From: Bimastos eiseni
Taxonomy: Eukaryota > Annelida > Clitellata > Crassiclitellata > Lumbricidae
Direction: 5' to 3'
DNA: 64,000 bases
Assembly (NCBI GenBank): GCA_959347315.1
Contig: OY365806.1
Span: 25,691,516 to 25,755,515 of the forward strand
Part shown: in pieces, positions 1 to 10,600 of the stretch
How positions within the stretch are numbered: position 1 is the stretch's first letter
Layout: each line of letters opens with the position of its first letter
Position numbers and translations under genes: made by a program
Notes under the pieces: model-generated
Database searches by the model: none
Seen by the model: only the letters and a program-made list of their open reading frames with translations
Told to the model about the DNA's origin: nothing

Positions 1-543
1 AAGCTACACGAGCTAGTGACCGAGGCTCGAGGCAACATCTATGAACCCCAGGGGATAAAGGGGTGGATATGCTGGAGTAGAACATTTTGAATGAGTCATA
101 TTAAGTAAGGCTTTAGCACCCGGGTTGCGCTATCTTATTATGGCTTTCTACATAGGCCTAACTGCATTGTGACTTTGTACTTACCCTAGAGCTGAGAAAG
201 TCAGGCTGGAACAAATAGGCCTAGCACTAAAACTCTAATTGAACTTTTTAGCATTGGGTTGTATAGTTTTGTTGTTAATGTTGATTTAATCGAATTCTGC
301 ATCTTAAAGATCACGAATTTTCTGGCGAAGAGGAAGATGTTTAATAGGACTTACTTACATGTAACAGTATTATGTTGATAATTTTGAAGAATGTTTTGAT
401 TTCACGGTCGACTATCTTCTGGTAATGGCTTTGTCTAACTGATCTTGGTGATAGTGTAAAATATTGGTCAATTTGTTAAAAAGAAACATACAGGTCTGTA
501 ATTATATCACTATTTCATTCACAACGTCGTCAATAACCAATAC

Positions 544-640
544 TAAATTGTGGTTTTGATGAAACTGATTTTTCTATTGCTATAAAAACTAGCCTCTGTC
601 GATCGTGCAGGTTAGACTTAAAAGATACAAAATACTAAAC
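544..640 (+). repeat. Copy A of a diverged direct repeat
   Basis: Shares tagcctctgt, gatcgtgcaggttag, gatac and atactaaac in the same order with 1692-1794. Roughly 100 bp, with small indels. Nature unknown; it could be two copies of a dispersed repeat or a local duplication. Confidence 0.65.
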
Positions 641-1691
641 TTTTTCAAGATATAGATATCTTACCTAAGTTGTGTAACGCTACGTATCTCGTACCGCATG
701 AATCAATAACTGACTCGCAGAAAAAATATTCCAGGTAGCCAAAGTTCCGCTCCTCATGGGGCAACCCGGTGCGACAACACCCCTCTGCACCCCCAAGTGC
801 CACCACTTACTCAGTTTGGTAATGTAGGTAGGACATCTCATATGGGCAAGACGTCCTCCTGTCTTAAAGTTTTTATAATAGGCCTACATTAAAGGAACTT
901 TCTCGACGCAATGTGTACCAAACTAATCGATTTTAATTGATTAAATGAAGCTAAATTTTGTAGATTTTATTGGTTAATATATATTTAATCAGCACCAGTC
1001 CTAGGAAAATTAAAAAAAACACTGAAAATATCGAAATTGAATGAGTGGGGATCTACATATATCGTCTTGCAGCAAGATATTATGATAGATATCAAACAGA
1101 TAATACATGAATCAGATAATTTTGCGCTTATCGTGACGGTCTTTGCAAATCCCATAGTGAATGCTTCTTTAGGACACTGCAGATCACCATAGATCCGTTG
1201 ATAGGAAAATATTTCTTAAAAGCATCATTGTGGTCAAATCAAATAAATGGCAATATCTACAGATATCCTGATTTCTTGGCACCGGGTGAACTCAGTGAAA
1301 AATTATTTTACTTTAAAAAGGTCTGGTTTTCATCTTTTGTTTCCTTTCTTCTCTCACGAAACAGTCAACTCGTTCAAGTAACAGACTCTAGCGACCGGTT
1401 CTATTCCCTGCCGCATCGTACGCCGTCCCCGTCTGATAATGCTTGCCGTTATCAAGTGACGATGTATTATATTCACAAAATAACAGAAATTATGGCCAAT
1501 GCGTTTCAGCGTAGCAACACAATTAACCAGAGACGCATATATAAAACAGGTGTTTATTCAAAACTAGTCAGTTAGTACTGAAAACATCGATATTCATTGA
1601 AAGACTGCGTGAGCAAATTGTTGATGCAGGTGAAATAATGATTTCTCTAAAATGAACACATTGCCGCCTCTTTGTCTTTGACCTATAATGT

Positions 1692-1794
1692 TAAATTAAC
1701 TGTGGTTCCTAAGAAACTGATTATTCTGTTATTATAAAAAAAGTAGCCTCTGTAGATCGTGCAGGTTAGGCCTACAAGAAGCAAGATACTAAAC
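1692..1794 (+). repeat. Copy B of a diverged direct repeat
   Basis: Partner of 544-640 (see that entry). This copy contains a TAGGCCTA octamer where copy A reads tagactta. Confidence 0.65.
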
Positions 1795-2495
1795 ATATTC
1801 ACATAACTGACATGCCTAAAACTGTCAGGTGCCTATACAACCTAATGCAGCCCATATGCACAAGTTTGCGTTGAAAATTAATTAATTAGCAATTGCTATA
1901 GCTCCGGTATCTATGCAAAAGGTACCAACCGATTACGCGCCAAAACCAGGCCCTAGTCAGGTCAACATCATGACAGAGAGCAATAAGGAGGGTGGAATAG
2001 CAATTAAAAAGATATGTCTGAAGTAGAGAATGAAATAACACAAGTGATTTTGCACAACGAAATCCAAAAGGCCGTGGTTGACCAAAGTCAACGTTCGTTC
2101 AATGTGCCACACGCTGATTATCGTGATGTTTTCTTGAACCTCATTCAAACGCCCACCTTTAGAATAGTATGTAGGCTTACCATTAAATTCAGCAAGGAAT
2201 CTCAATTGAAATTATTTCGTAGAAGGCACTATTGGTGAAGAACTCACACAAGAACAAATACATAATATTATACCATAGGTCTAAGGCACAGTAAGTAAAA
2301 TTACCCATTACCCAGTCGGTTGATTATTTACAAACATGTTTGTGTCTCGATAGCCAAGCAAGCGGTTGTGGAAAGTAGCAAATTCGGCAAAACAATGTTT
2401 AAAAATGCACGCAAATTGCACCAGACATCAATACAACCATTACACAATACGTGAATGCATTATTAAAATAAAAATTCGTCCTACTTCAAGCCATT

Positions 2496-2501
2496 TTTAT
2501 T
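2496..2501 (-). promoter_or_regulatory. Candidate polyadenylation signal AATAAA
   Basis: AATAAA on the minus strand about 260 bp beyond the stop codon of X1. It fits a short 3' UTR but is a common hexamer in AT-rich DNA. Confidence 0.3.
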
Positions 2502-2760
2502 CACAGCCTGTAACAACAAAAGTTGGCGACATATATCGGGTTACAGCAGACCAACCTTTCTTCAGCTAACTACGTCATTTAAGTCATACTTGACCAATCT
2601 ATCTCCGCGCAGGTTACAATTCAGATTTCTGTTACTTGCGATCAAATTCATCCGCTGAAGTAAACGACTTGTTAGAGAGAAGAGTATCGTTTTCTATGTA
2701 GGTAGCGGGCTTCACTTGCAAGTTCTGTTGAGTCCGGTCAAGTTCAGTCCACGCTCCTAG

Positions 2761-3203
2761 CTATTGGTCAGGAACTTTTGACAAATTGCCTGAGCTACTC
2801 ACTGGCGTCGACCCTGAATTCGTCAGGCCACCATTGACACATTCGCACTCGTCGTCCGTCGCCCTCACCCTGATGACATCGGCGTCCTGCGTCGTCGGCG
2901 GTTCTTTGTCGGAGCTATAGAAGGTCGGTGGGTCCGTTCGACTGAAGATATCGACGACCCTTGAGCGCTTGGAGGTAACCGTCGACTCAGATCCCACCTC
3001 CAATTCGTCGAGGGCCCGATTGGCCTGGTTAAGTCGAACGTTGACGATGATAAAGACTACCACTGATGCGATTGTTATGAGTCCGAGCCAGCCGATCATT
3101 CCGTACAGGAGAAGCTTGATTCCGTTTGATAATATGTCTAGTTCGTTATCGTTCTCTTGCATTTTATCGTATAGACCCATGTCTTCAAGGGAGCTTTGCA
3201 GAC
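2761..3203 (-). CDS. Exon X1 (last coding exon): juxtamembrane segment, transmembrane helix, tail, stop
   Basis: The exon starts after a ttctctaag acceptor with GT, completing the Gly codon begun in X2, and encodes about 146 residues to a TAG at 2761-2763. Order: an acidic 25-30 residue segment; a hydrophobic stretch of about 26 residues at 3037-3114 ([14 protein letters not shown]...VNV); then a Ser/Thr-rich tail with a KRSR basic patch and a CEC motif, the only cysteines I saw in the coding sequence. Charges (acidic before, Arg and KRSR after) suggest helix outside, tail in the cytosol. This places the anchor C-terminal to the collagen helix, unlike collagens XIII, XVII, XXIII and XXV. Two cautions: an in-frame ATG with good context at 3180 would allow a first-exon reading, and a strong donor-like CCA|GTGAGT at 2803/2802 could end the exon early. 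The phase-1 join to X2 favours the last-exon reading. Confidence 0.75.
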
Positions 3204-4610
3204 CTTAGAGAAATTAAGAACATTTCTACGTTAAAATCTTTGCTCTTTACTGCAACGCGTATGCCGGCAATATGAGCTATTCATATCATACGATAGTCCC
3301 ACCTCTACTCTTGCCTTCAAATTGCTTAAATGTATGTCCAAGTTGCTATTTCTAGTAATGAACTTATAATTGTCAATTTATTTATGTATCCATGACGAGA
3401 TAGTTCAATGAGCAGTGGGGGCCATCTGCAATTCGTAGCTGGTAGGAGCGAAAACGTTCTAAGGAAATGTAAACTACAGCCCCAACCAGTGTTATTAAGC
3501 CTATGTAGAAGCAACACCCAGTGTTAGTCGAACACGTAACTGTATACATTAGACGTGTTCTGTCAGCAAAAAGGGTTATTCATCTCTTTCTCTATCTCTT
3601 TCCCTCACTCGTCTGTCTGTCTGTCTGTCTATCTCTCTCTCTCGGTCATGACTATTCAATTACATTTCTAGGGAAGAGTAAGGTAACATAATACACCACA
3701 AAGCCACATTAACATTACATATTGATTAGCTGTCTGCATCTGAAACCACGTTCGTCGCTAGACTCACGCCGTGTCTTACGCTGACCACTGATTGACAACG
3801 CTGGAAAACAAGGGTTAACTCTGACCCAACGAACATGGCTTTTTGAGAGAGTGCGGATGATGGGGATTTTTGCTGCAGCACAAAAACGAAAACAGGGCAA
3901 CAGAAATCCAGCGAGAAATGTAGTATGCAGTAAGTAGCATGTAGTTTGCAGTATGTGTAGTCAGAAAGCCAGAGCAGACAAACAGAAGGAAGATTGACGA
4001 TGAATTATGTAGACTTACCGAGCGCTGGACTACCGCTATCTCCAGAGGGTCCCGTATTCCCTACAACTCCCAGCGCCCCAGTATATCCGGTAGCTCCTGA
4101 TCGACCAGTTGGACCGGTGAAGCCAAGGGCTCCCGGTCTTCCTGTCCATCCAGTGTTTCCTGTGTTGCCCTGGACTCCCGAAGGTCCTGCTGGTCCAGGC
4201 GAACCTATTTGAAACGACGAAATCATTAGTTCTGTTCGACGTACGAACGATCTCTCGGGATGAAGGAGTTAGATATTTATTATTACTAGTATAACACGCA
4301 TCATAATCGTCAAACAAATTGCATAAGCAATAAGCATAAGAGCATTTCATCATGATGCTGCTGCATAAGCAGCAGCATCATGATGAAATGAATAGGCCTG
4401 GAATTATCTGATTATTTAAATGTGCAGCCCAGGGCTTATGGCATTTGTTATTATTTTAACTAAGGTATAACTAAGGTATAAGCCCAAATGACCCCAACAT
4501 GATCCATCACAAGCGATCTCCAGCGAAAGGATCAGACTCACAGATTCGTAGAGTCATTCGTCATCGGCGCCACCACCACCACCACCACCACCACCACCAC
4601 CACCACCACC

Positions 4611-4644
<34 letters not shown>

Positions 4645-7600
4645 TCATCAGCTGCAACAGCAATCAACAAGAAGAACAAGTTCCTTATAATGATGGTGAC
4701 AGTGTCGATGGTAACGACGACTTCGACGATATGATGACCATAACGATGAGGCTGCTTTCGGTTTGGTAAAGCACAGATTCAAGGTTTTTTTAATGTTCTG
4801 TGGCAATGGTCGTAGACATGCATTCATGCGAAGCCTACATCTGCACGACGCATTACGATGATAACTACGAGCAGGATGCCGATTATATTCTATGAATACC
4901 TGCAGGTCCCAGGTCTCCAGATGATCCGACTTGTCCTAGGAATCCGATCGGTCCGAATAGTCCTGTTGCTCCAGTGGCTCCGGTGGCTCCGGTTGATCCA
5001 GTGACTCCACTTGCACCGGTTGCTCCAGTGTATCCGTCTCTTCCTACAGATACAATACAACCAGAACATTCATTAACTCACGATATCAGTACGTTCTGTG
5101 CATTAGTGTTATTTAAGATCTTTTAAAGAAGCGCTAAATAATTTTAAGTGAGATTCATACCTCTTTAAAGGAGTAATTATCATTATTCTAACTAAGTAAT
5201 AAGGCAGTGTATGAATAGATGGACGCATGCATGTATAGCATGCGTGCATACATACTTACTTAGTCTCTCGATCCATTATCATCTTACCTACGCGATCTCT
5301 GCCGATGTTGCATCGCACTGGTGGGTGGGCGCTTCCAACCACAACAAGGGAGGAACTCCTATATTTCAATAGGCTCTCTTAGCTGCTAGGCAACGCAGAG
5401 TTTTCTCGGTTGTAGACCTTCCATCTGCAACGACCTCCAAAATGACCTCCCGTTGGTGCCGCATTCACTACATATGACCTATCCAATTGAGTTTTATACA
5501 TCACTTAAATCTGTTTTCTATTATTTTTGCTGGGTCAGGCGTGCTCGTGAGTAGGCTCCTTGTATGGGCGCTATACAAATACACGCCAGAAATGCATACC
5601 TAATATATTCCTGGGTATATGCATCTAGATGTTGAATATAATAATTAAATTAAGCAAAGAAATTAATCTTCATGAAACTCAAATCGGCCAGAGAACTTGA
5701 TACCAACTGCATCGCTGCATAAAATGTATGCAGCGATGTGTTTGACTTCTAGATTAAATTCAATTTAGTTAAATAAGGGAGACAATAGGCCTCGTTTCAG
5801 ATACACACCTTGAGGTCCCGTGCGACCAGTGGCTCCCGTCGATCCTGGTGGACCCTGCGGTCCTTTGAATCCAAGAGGTCCACTTGGTCCACTTGGTCCA
5901 ACAGGGCCGTCATCTCCAGAAGACCCCGTTGCCCCAGTCCATCCGGTGTAGCCCGCGGGCCCAGTATACCCAGTCGACCCATCAGACCCCGTGGCTCCTG
6001 TGGCCCCCAGTGGTCCTCGGGGGCCTGGAGGGCCGATCGGTCCAGGACCGCCAACATCTCCTGTTGCTCCAGGCTGTCCAATGCTTCCACGCTGGCCGGC
6101 TGGACCCAGGGGTCCTGGCTGGCCTGTGGCTCCAGGGATTCCAGTAGAGCCCTGTACTCCCTGAACTCCAGGTGCACCAGGGTTACCGAATGGACCGCCG
6201 ACGCCTGGAAATCCTTGTATTCCAGACGCTCCTTGCACTCCGTCTGGACCCTGATATCAACGCAATTCATTTACAATTAATTCATTATTGAGTTATTTAT
6301 ATGACCATTTAATTTATTTTCAATATGCAATAATTTTAGATACTAGGTTAATATTTTCAAAACGATGTTTAGATCACTGCATGTCAGCTATACCCACGGA
6401 ACAACCGCAAACACGTTATACACGTTTGCATGAACAAGTCAACAACCACATGACGTCGAAAAAAAATCCGCCTTTCTGTTGAAACTCGCCAGATAGTCAC
6501 AAGCATGTCAATAACACGATGCTTCAATAAATTAGCGTACACTGTAAAACTTACTGAAAAAGCGTCGAAGCTCTTCCTTTGCGAGGTCACTGACACACAT
6601 GTAGTCATCAGAGGTGTAAAAAAGTTTTGAAAAGTGGGGGCCATAATAAAAAAAATATTGCGCGAAGCGCCAAAAAATTTTTTGCCCCCCACATTTTGAA
6701 TTTTGCCCACCACCCCCAGAAATTTGAAAACTGTGGGGCACAAATTATTTTAACAAACGTAATCTTAAAAGCCATTGGATAAACATAAACAAGAACCGAT
6801 TTGAGGGAACATTGTGGGGAGGGCACTGAGCACTAAAACTGTGAAGCTTTGCCCCTAAAGTTTTGAAGCTGAGGGGCCGGTGCCCTCTGCTTCCCCGCTT
6901 GTTACACCCCTTGTAGTCATAGTGAAAACTAGATTTATACATAAAGTGCAATAAGCTTAAATTTCATTAGATCGAATAGTAGAAAATTAGACGAGATCAA
7001 CTTCATATATAAATATTATTATATTATTTCTGATTAGATTACCTGTGGTCCTGCATTTCCTGGTGGTCCGAGTGGTCCAGCTGATCCTGGTTGACCAGCT
7101 GGTCCAATCGGTCCTGCGAAACCTTGCGGTCCAGGTGAACCTTTGTCACCGGCAGGTCCAGATGATCCTGCATCACCTCTTGGGCCAATTGGTCCTGGTG
7201 GACCAAGAGGTCCAAGGGATCCAGTACCACCTGTTGATCCTGGCGGGCCTAAGGGACCTCTTTCTCCAGGCTGGCCTGGATAACCAAACTGGCCTTGGTC
7301 ACCTGCAGGTCCAGGTTGACCGGGATTTCCACTTAGCCCTGTTGGGCCAGGGAATCCGGAGAAACCCGTGGACCCCGTGGAACCAGGACCACCGGGCGGC
7401 CCGCTCTGACCCGCATCGCCAATATCTCCCGGAAAACCCGCCTGGCCAGGAGGCCCTGGCTGTCCGGACTGTCCGTTGCTACCCGGTGGACCTGCATCGC
7501 CCCTAAGTCCTTGATTTCCAGAAGACCCCGTGAATCCAGGTGATCCGGGTGCACCTCTGTCTCCTGCTGGACCAGAGGGTCCAAATGGACCAGATGGTCC

Positions 7601-10600
7601 AATTGGCCCACTCGAACCTGTCGCTCCAGCCGGACCGCTTTGTCCTTGCGGTCCCTTAGATCCTACAGCCCCTGTAGCTCCAGGAGGACCAAGCGATCCG
7701 GGTTGCCCCGCTGGTCCAGGAGATCCTGGCTGACCGGCAGGTCCAGGTGGGCCTGCTTGACCACTGCCACCTCTATCTCCCTGTGGCCCAGCTGGTCCAG
7801 GTAGACCATTTGACCCAATACCACCAGGTGATCCCTTGTCGCCTGGCAGTCCCAGCTGACCAGGCGAACCCGAAGGACCCAGATCACCTGCTTGACCTAG
7901 AAGTCCAGTGCTACCAGTATCACCTGACACCCCGGGCAAACCTCGCGCTCCAGGATTTCCATTAGGTCCATTGGCGCCAGCTGGACCTGGAGATCCTGAT
8001 GACCCTCTATCTCCTGATGGGCCTGGCAAGCCACGAGGACCAGCACTGCCAGAGGATCCAGTGGCTCCTGGGGCGCCGTTTACACCCCGGGGCCCTGCTG
8101 GACCTGGCGGTCCGAGAGGCCCTATGGGTCCTAATTGTCCCGTGGCGCCCGGGTCTCCGATGAGTCCGGCCGGACCATTTGGTCCTTGTGGTCCTGAAGA
8201 GAAATTGAAATTCGGTATCACATAACCACACAGACAGGCAGACAAATTGGTTTTAGCTCATTTTGATAACAGTGCCAATCGGCTCTGTCAGTATACATGA
8301 ATGCTTCTTATGTCTACCAAAGAAAGACAGGCCAAAAGACGGAGACTCAGACAGAAATGAAGTTAGAATAAATAAAGACATACAGAAAGAAAAACCGAGA
8401 AGGAATAACGGAAGGACAAATAGACACACTGGAGTCACAGAGATGTAACCGTAGAGATACAGCATGTGTATTCTTGTAATTGGGTTAAATCAAATCTTGA
8501 ATCTGATTGCTTAATTCTGATTAATTTTCTAATGCATCATACTCCGTTGATGAGTGTGTGTAAATGCGTGTTTTATTATCCATAAAGGAAAAATACCTGG
8601 TGGTCCCTGTGATCCTCTATCTCCAGACGGTCCTGGCTGGCCAGCTGGGCCGATGGTTCCCTGTCCAGGTCCACCTGTGCTGCCTGTGGCTCCCTGCTGA
8701 CCAGGAGGACCTGATGGTCCTAGCACACCGATTGAACCCTTCTCTCCAGGGCTCCCTGTGCTTCCAGTACCCCCGGAGCTACCGGTGTCTCCAGGAGCAC
8801 CCCGGTCGCCGGTAGGGCCCGTGGGTCCATTAGGTCCTGTGGGTCCTTGTTGCCCTGGAGAACCACGAGTACCCTGACCTCCAGCTGAACCTGTATGTTG
8901 AAAAGTAGGAAAAGTCATCTCTATAATGAGCATTTGCATATTTCTCTCCTTAATATCTATGATTGAGTATAACCATAAAATCCGTAACAGCTATATAATA
9001 AATGTCATTTTTTACAGAACCGAACGTTTCAAAAGCCAGGCGTTTCACAATGTAATATATTATTGCTAGAACCATAATTATCATTTTCATTTATCATTGT
9101 CGTCGTTGCTATTAATTGTTAATCTTAGACGTCTTTTTTAAATGATCAGACGATTGGGTCTTAACCTTTAACCTGCCGATCTGCCTGATCCGAGATATTG
9201 CGAACTACGAAACAAGAAATAGTCTCCATGGAGTCCACGTTGCATTCCTAATTATTCAAAACGAAAATTCAGAAAGACGGTTCCCAAGTCATTTGCCAAA
9301 CATCCAACAACGCCTCAAGCAAACATTCTGTTCAAAAGAACATCGTGTAAGCTTGCACATCTCCTCTTAGTGTTATTACCAATATTCGACTGCTCTGAGC
9401 TCTATCCCCAACGCGCATGCGCGGTATCCTCCACAAATATGATGACCGTCTGGTGAATTTAATCTGAATGAATGGGGTACAGCACGGAATCAGTTGAGCT
9501 AATACGCTCACTTATTTCCCAGGAATGCACAGTTTGGGATTCTGTTAATTTTGGAGAGTTTTTGCATAGAATTAAAGTTTGTTGCTGTCTATCATATTCA
9601 GTGGACATTATTGTATGTAGTCATAGGACTCGTTAATACATAAATTAATGTTAACTTACCAAGGGGTCCCTGTGGACCTTGTGGCCCAGCCCTTCCAGCT
9701 GTTCCAGGTGAACCCTTATCTCCCGTTGGTCCGAAAGCACCAGCATTGCCAGGTAATCCGGTGGCTCCAGTATCTCCTGCAGGACCTGCAGCTCCAGGCT
9801 GTCCATTGTCACCTGGCGGTCCTGGATCGCCGAGTGGTCCCAACAGACCGTTCGATCCAGAAGATCCTTTTTGTCCAGTTGGACCTAGCTGACCCGACTG
9901 ACCTGAAATGATTATGAAATTATGTAAGGTCAGGTAGAGTCAGGTAGAGTTAGGAAGGATAATATAACTTAAGATAAGCAGAATTAACGTAATGTATTTT
10001 AATGAAGCACTTGCATAACGCCACTCGAATCAGAGGCGCCCACGACTCAGCACATAGCTGAACGGAGAACAGGAAAGTCTTCACGCGCTTCCGGAAGGCA
10101 GCAGAGGATAAAGAGAGCAGTCCCTCCAGAAGAGGAAGGGGAGGCTCTTTCAGCTGGTGGGGCCCACGTAGGCGAAGCTCCTGGATTGGGCCGTGGCAGA
10201 GTACATGCGGGGAATCACCAGAAGTCCGCGGGCACAGGAATGCAGAGAAAAATAAGGTATGTAAAGGCTAGGTAAAGGTAGATTAATAGATTTGCTTAAT
10301 ATAATGTTAAGGTACACTATATTAGGATAAGGTTAGAAAACGGCTACACCGATATGGCAACTTAGCATAAAGTTGCTTAACATAAAGATTAAGGACAAGG
10401 TGCATAAACATAATATCATAGGTTCAAATATGGCAAACCAGCTGCTTATTTATTAGGCCTGCACTGTATTCAGTAGCATTCATGAATGCTTTAGTTAAAT
10501 AATGCATTACGTCTAGCCTAACCAAACTTACTAATTCATAGCAGAGTAACATCATAGTTATCATATTCATCTTCGTCACATTATTGTCATTATCGTTACT

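Larger units (their letters stand above)
1..2760. other. 3' flank of the collagen gene
   Basis: I see no supported gene here. Short open frames on both strands (for example 1198-1575 plus) lack recognisable motifs or splice context. The stretch contains a diverged direct duplication (544-640 and 1692-1794), several TAGGCCTA octamers and probably the 3' UTR of the collagen next to 2760. Confidence 0.5.

Noticed and set aside
1198..1575. 125-residue plus-strand open frame in the 3' flank
   Set aside because: No recognisable motif, repeat domain or splice/promoter context; expected by chance in this length.
4499..4690. Plus-strand open frame with a long poly-His run
   Set aside because: It is a translated cac/cat microsatellite inside an intron, with no other coding signal.
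7045..8225. Plus-strand and shifted-frame open frames over X5 and the other collagen exons (Pro/Leu/Val-rich)
   Set aside because: Shadows of the GC-rich Gly-X-Y coding sequence; only the minus-strand Gly register keeps splice phase across exons.
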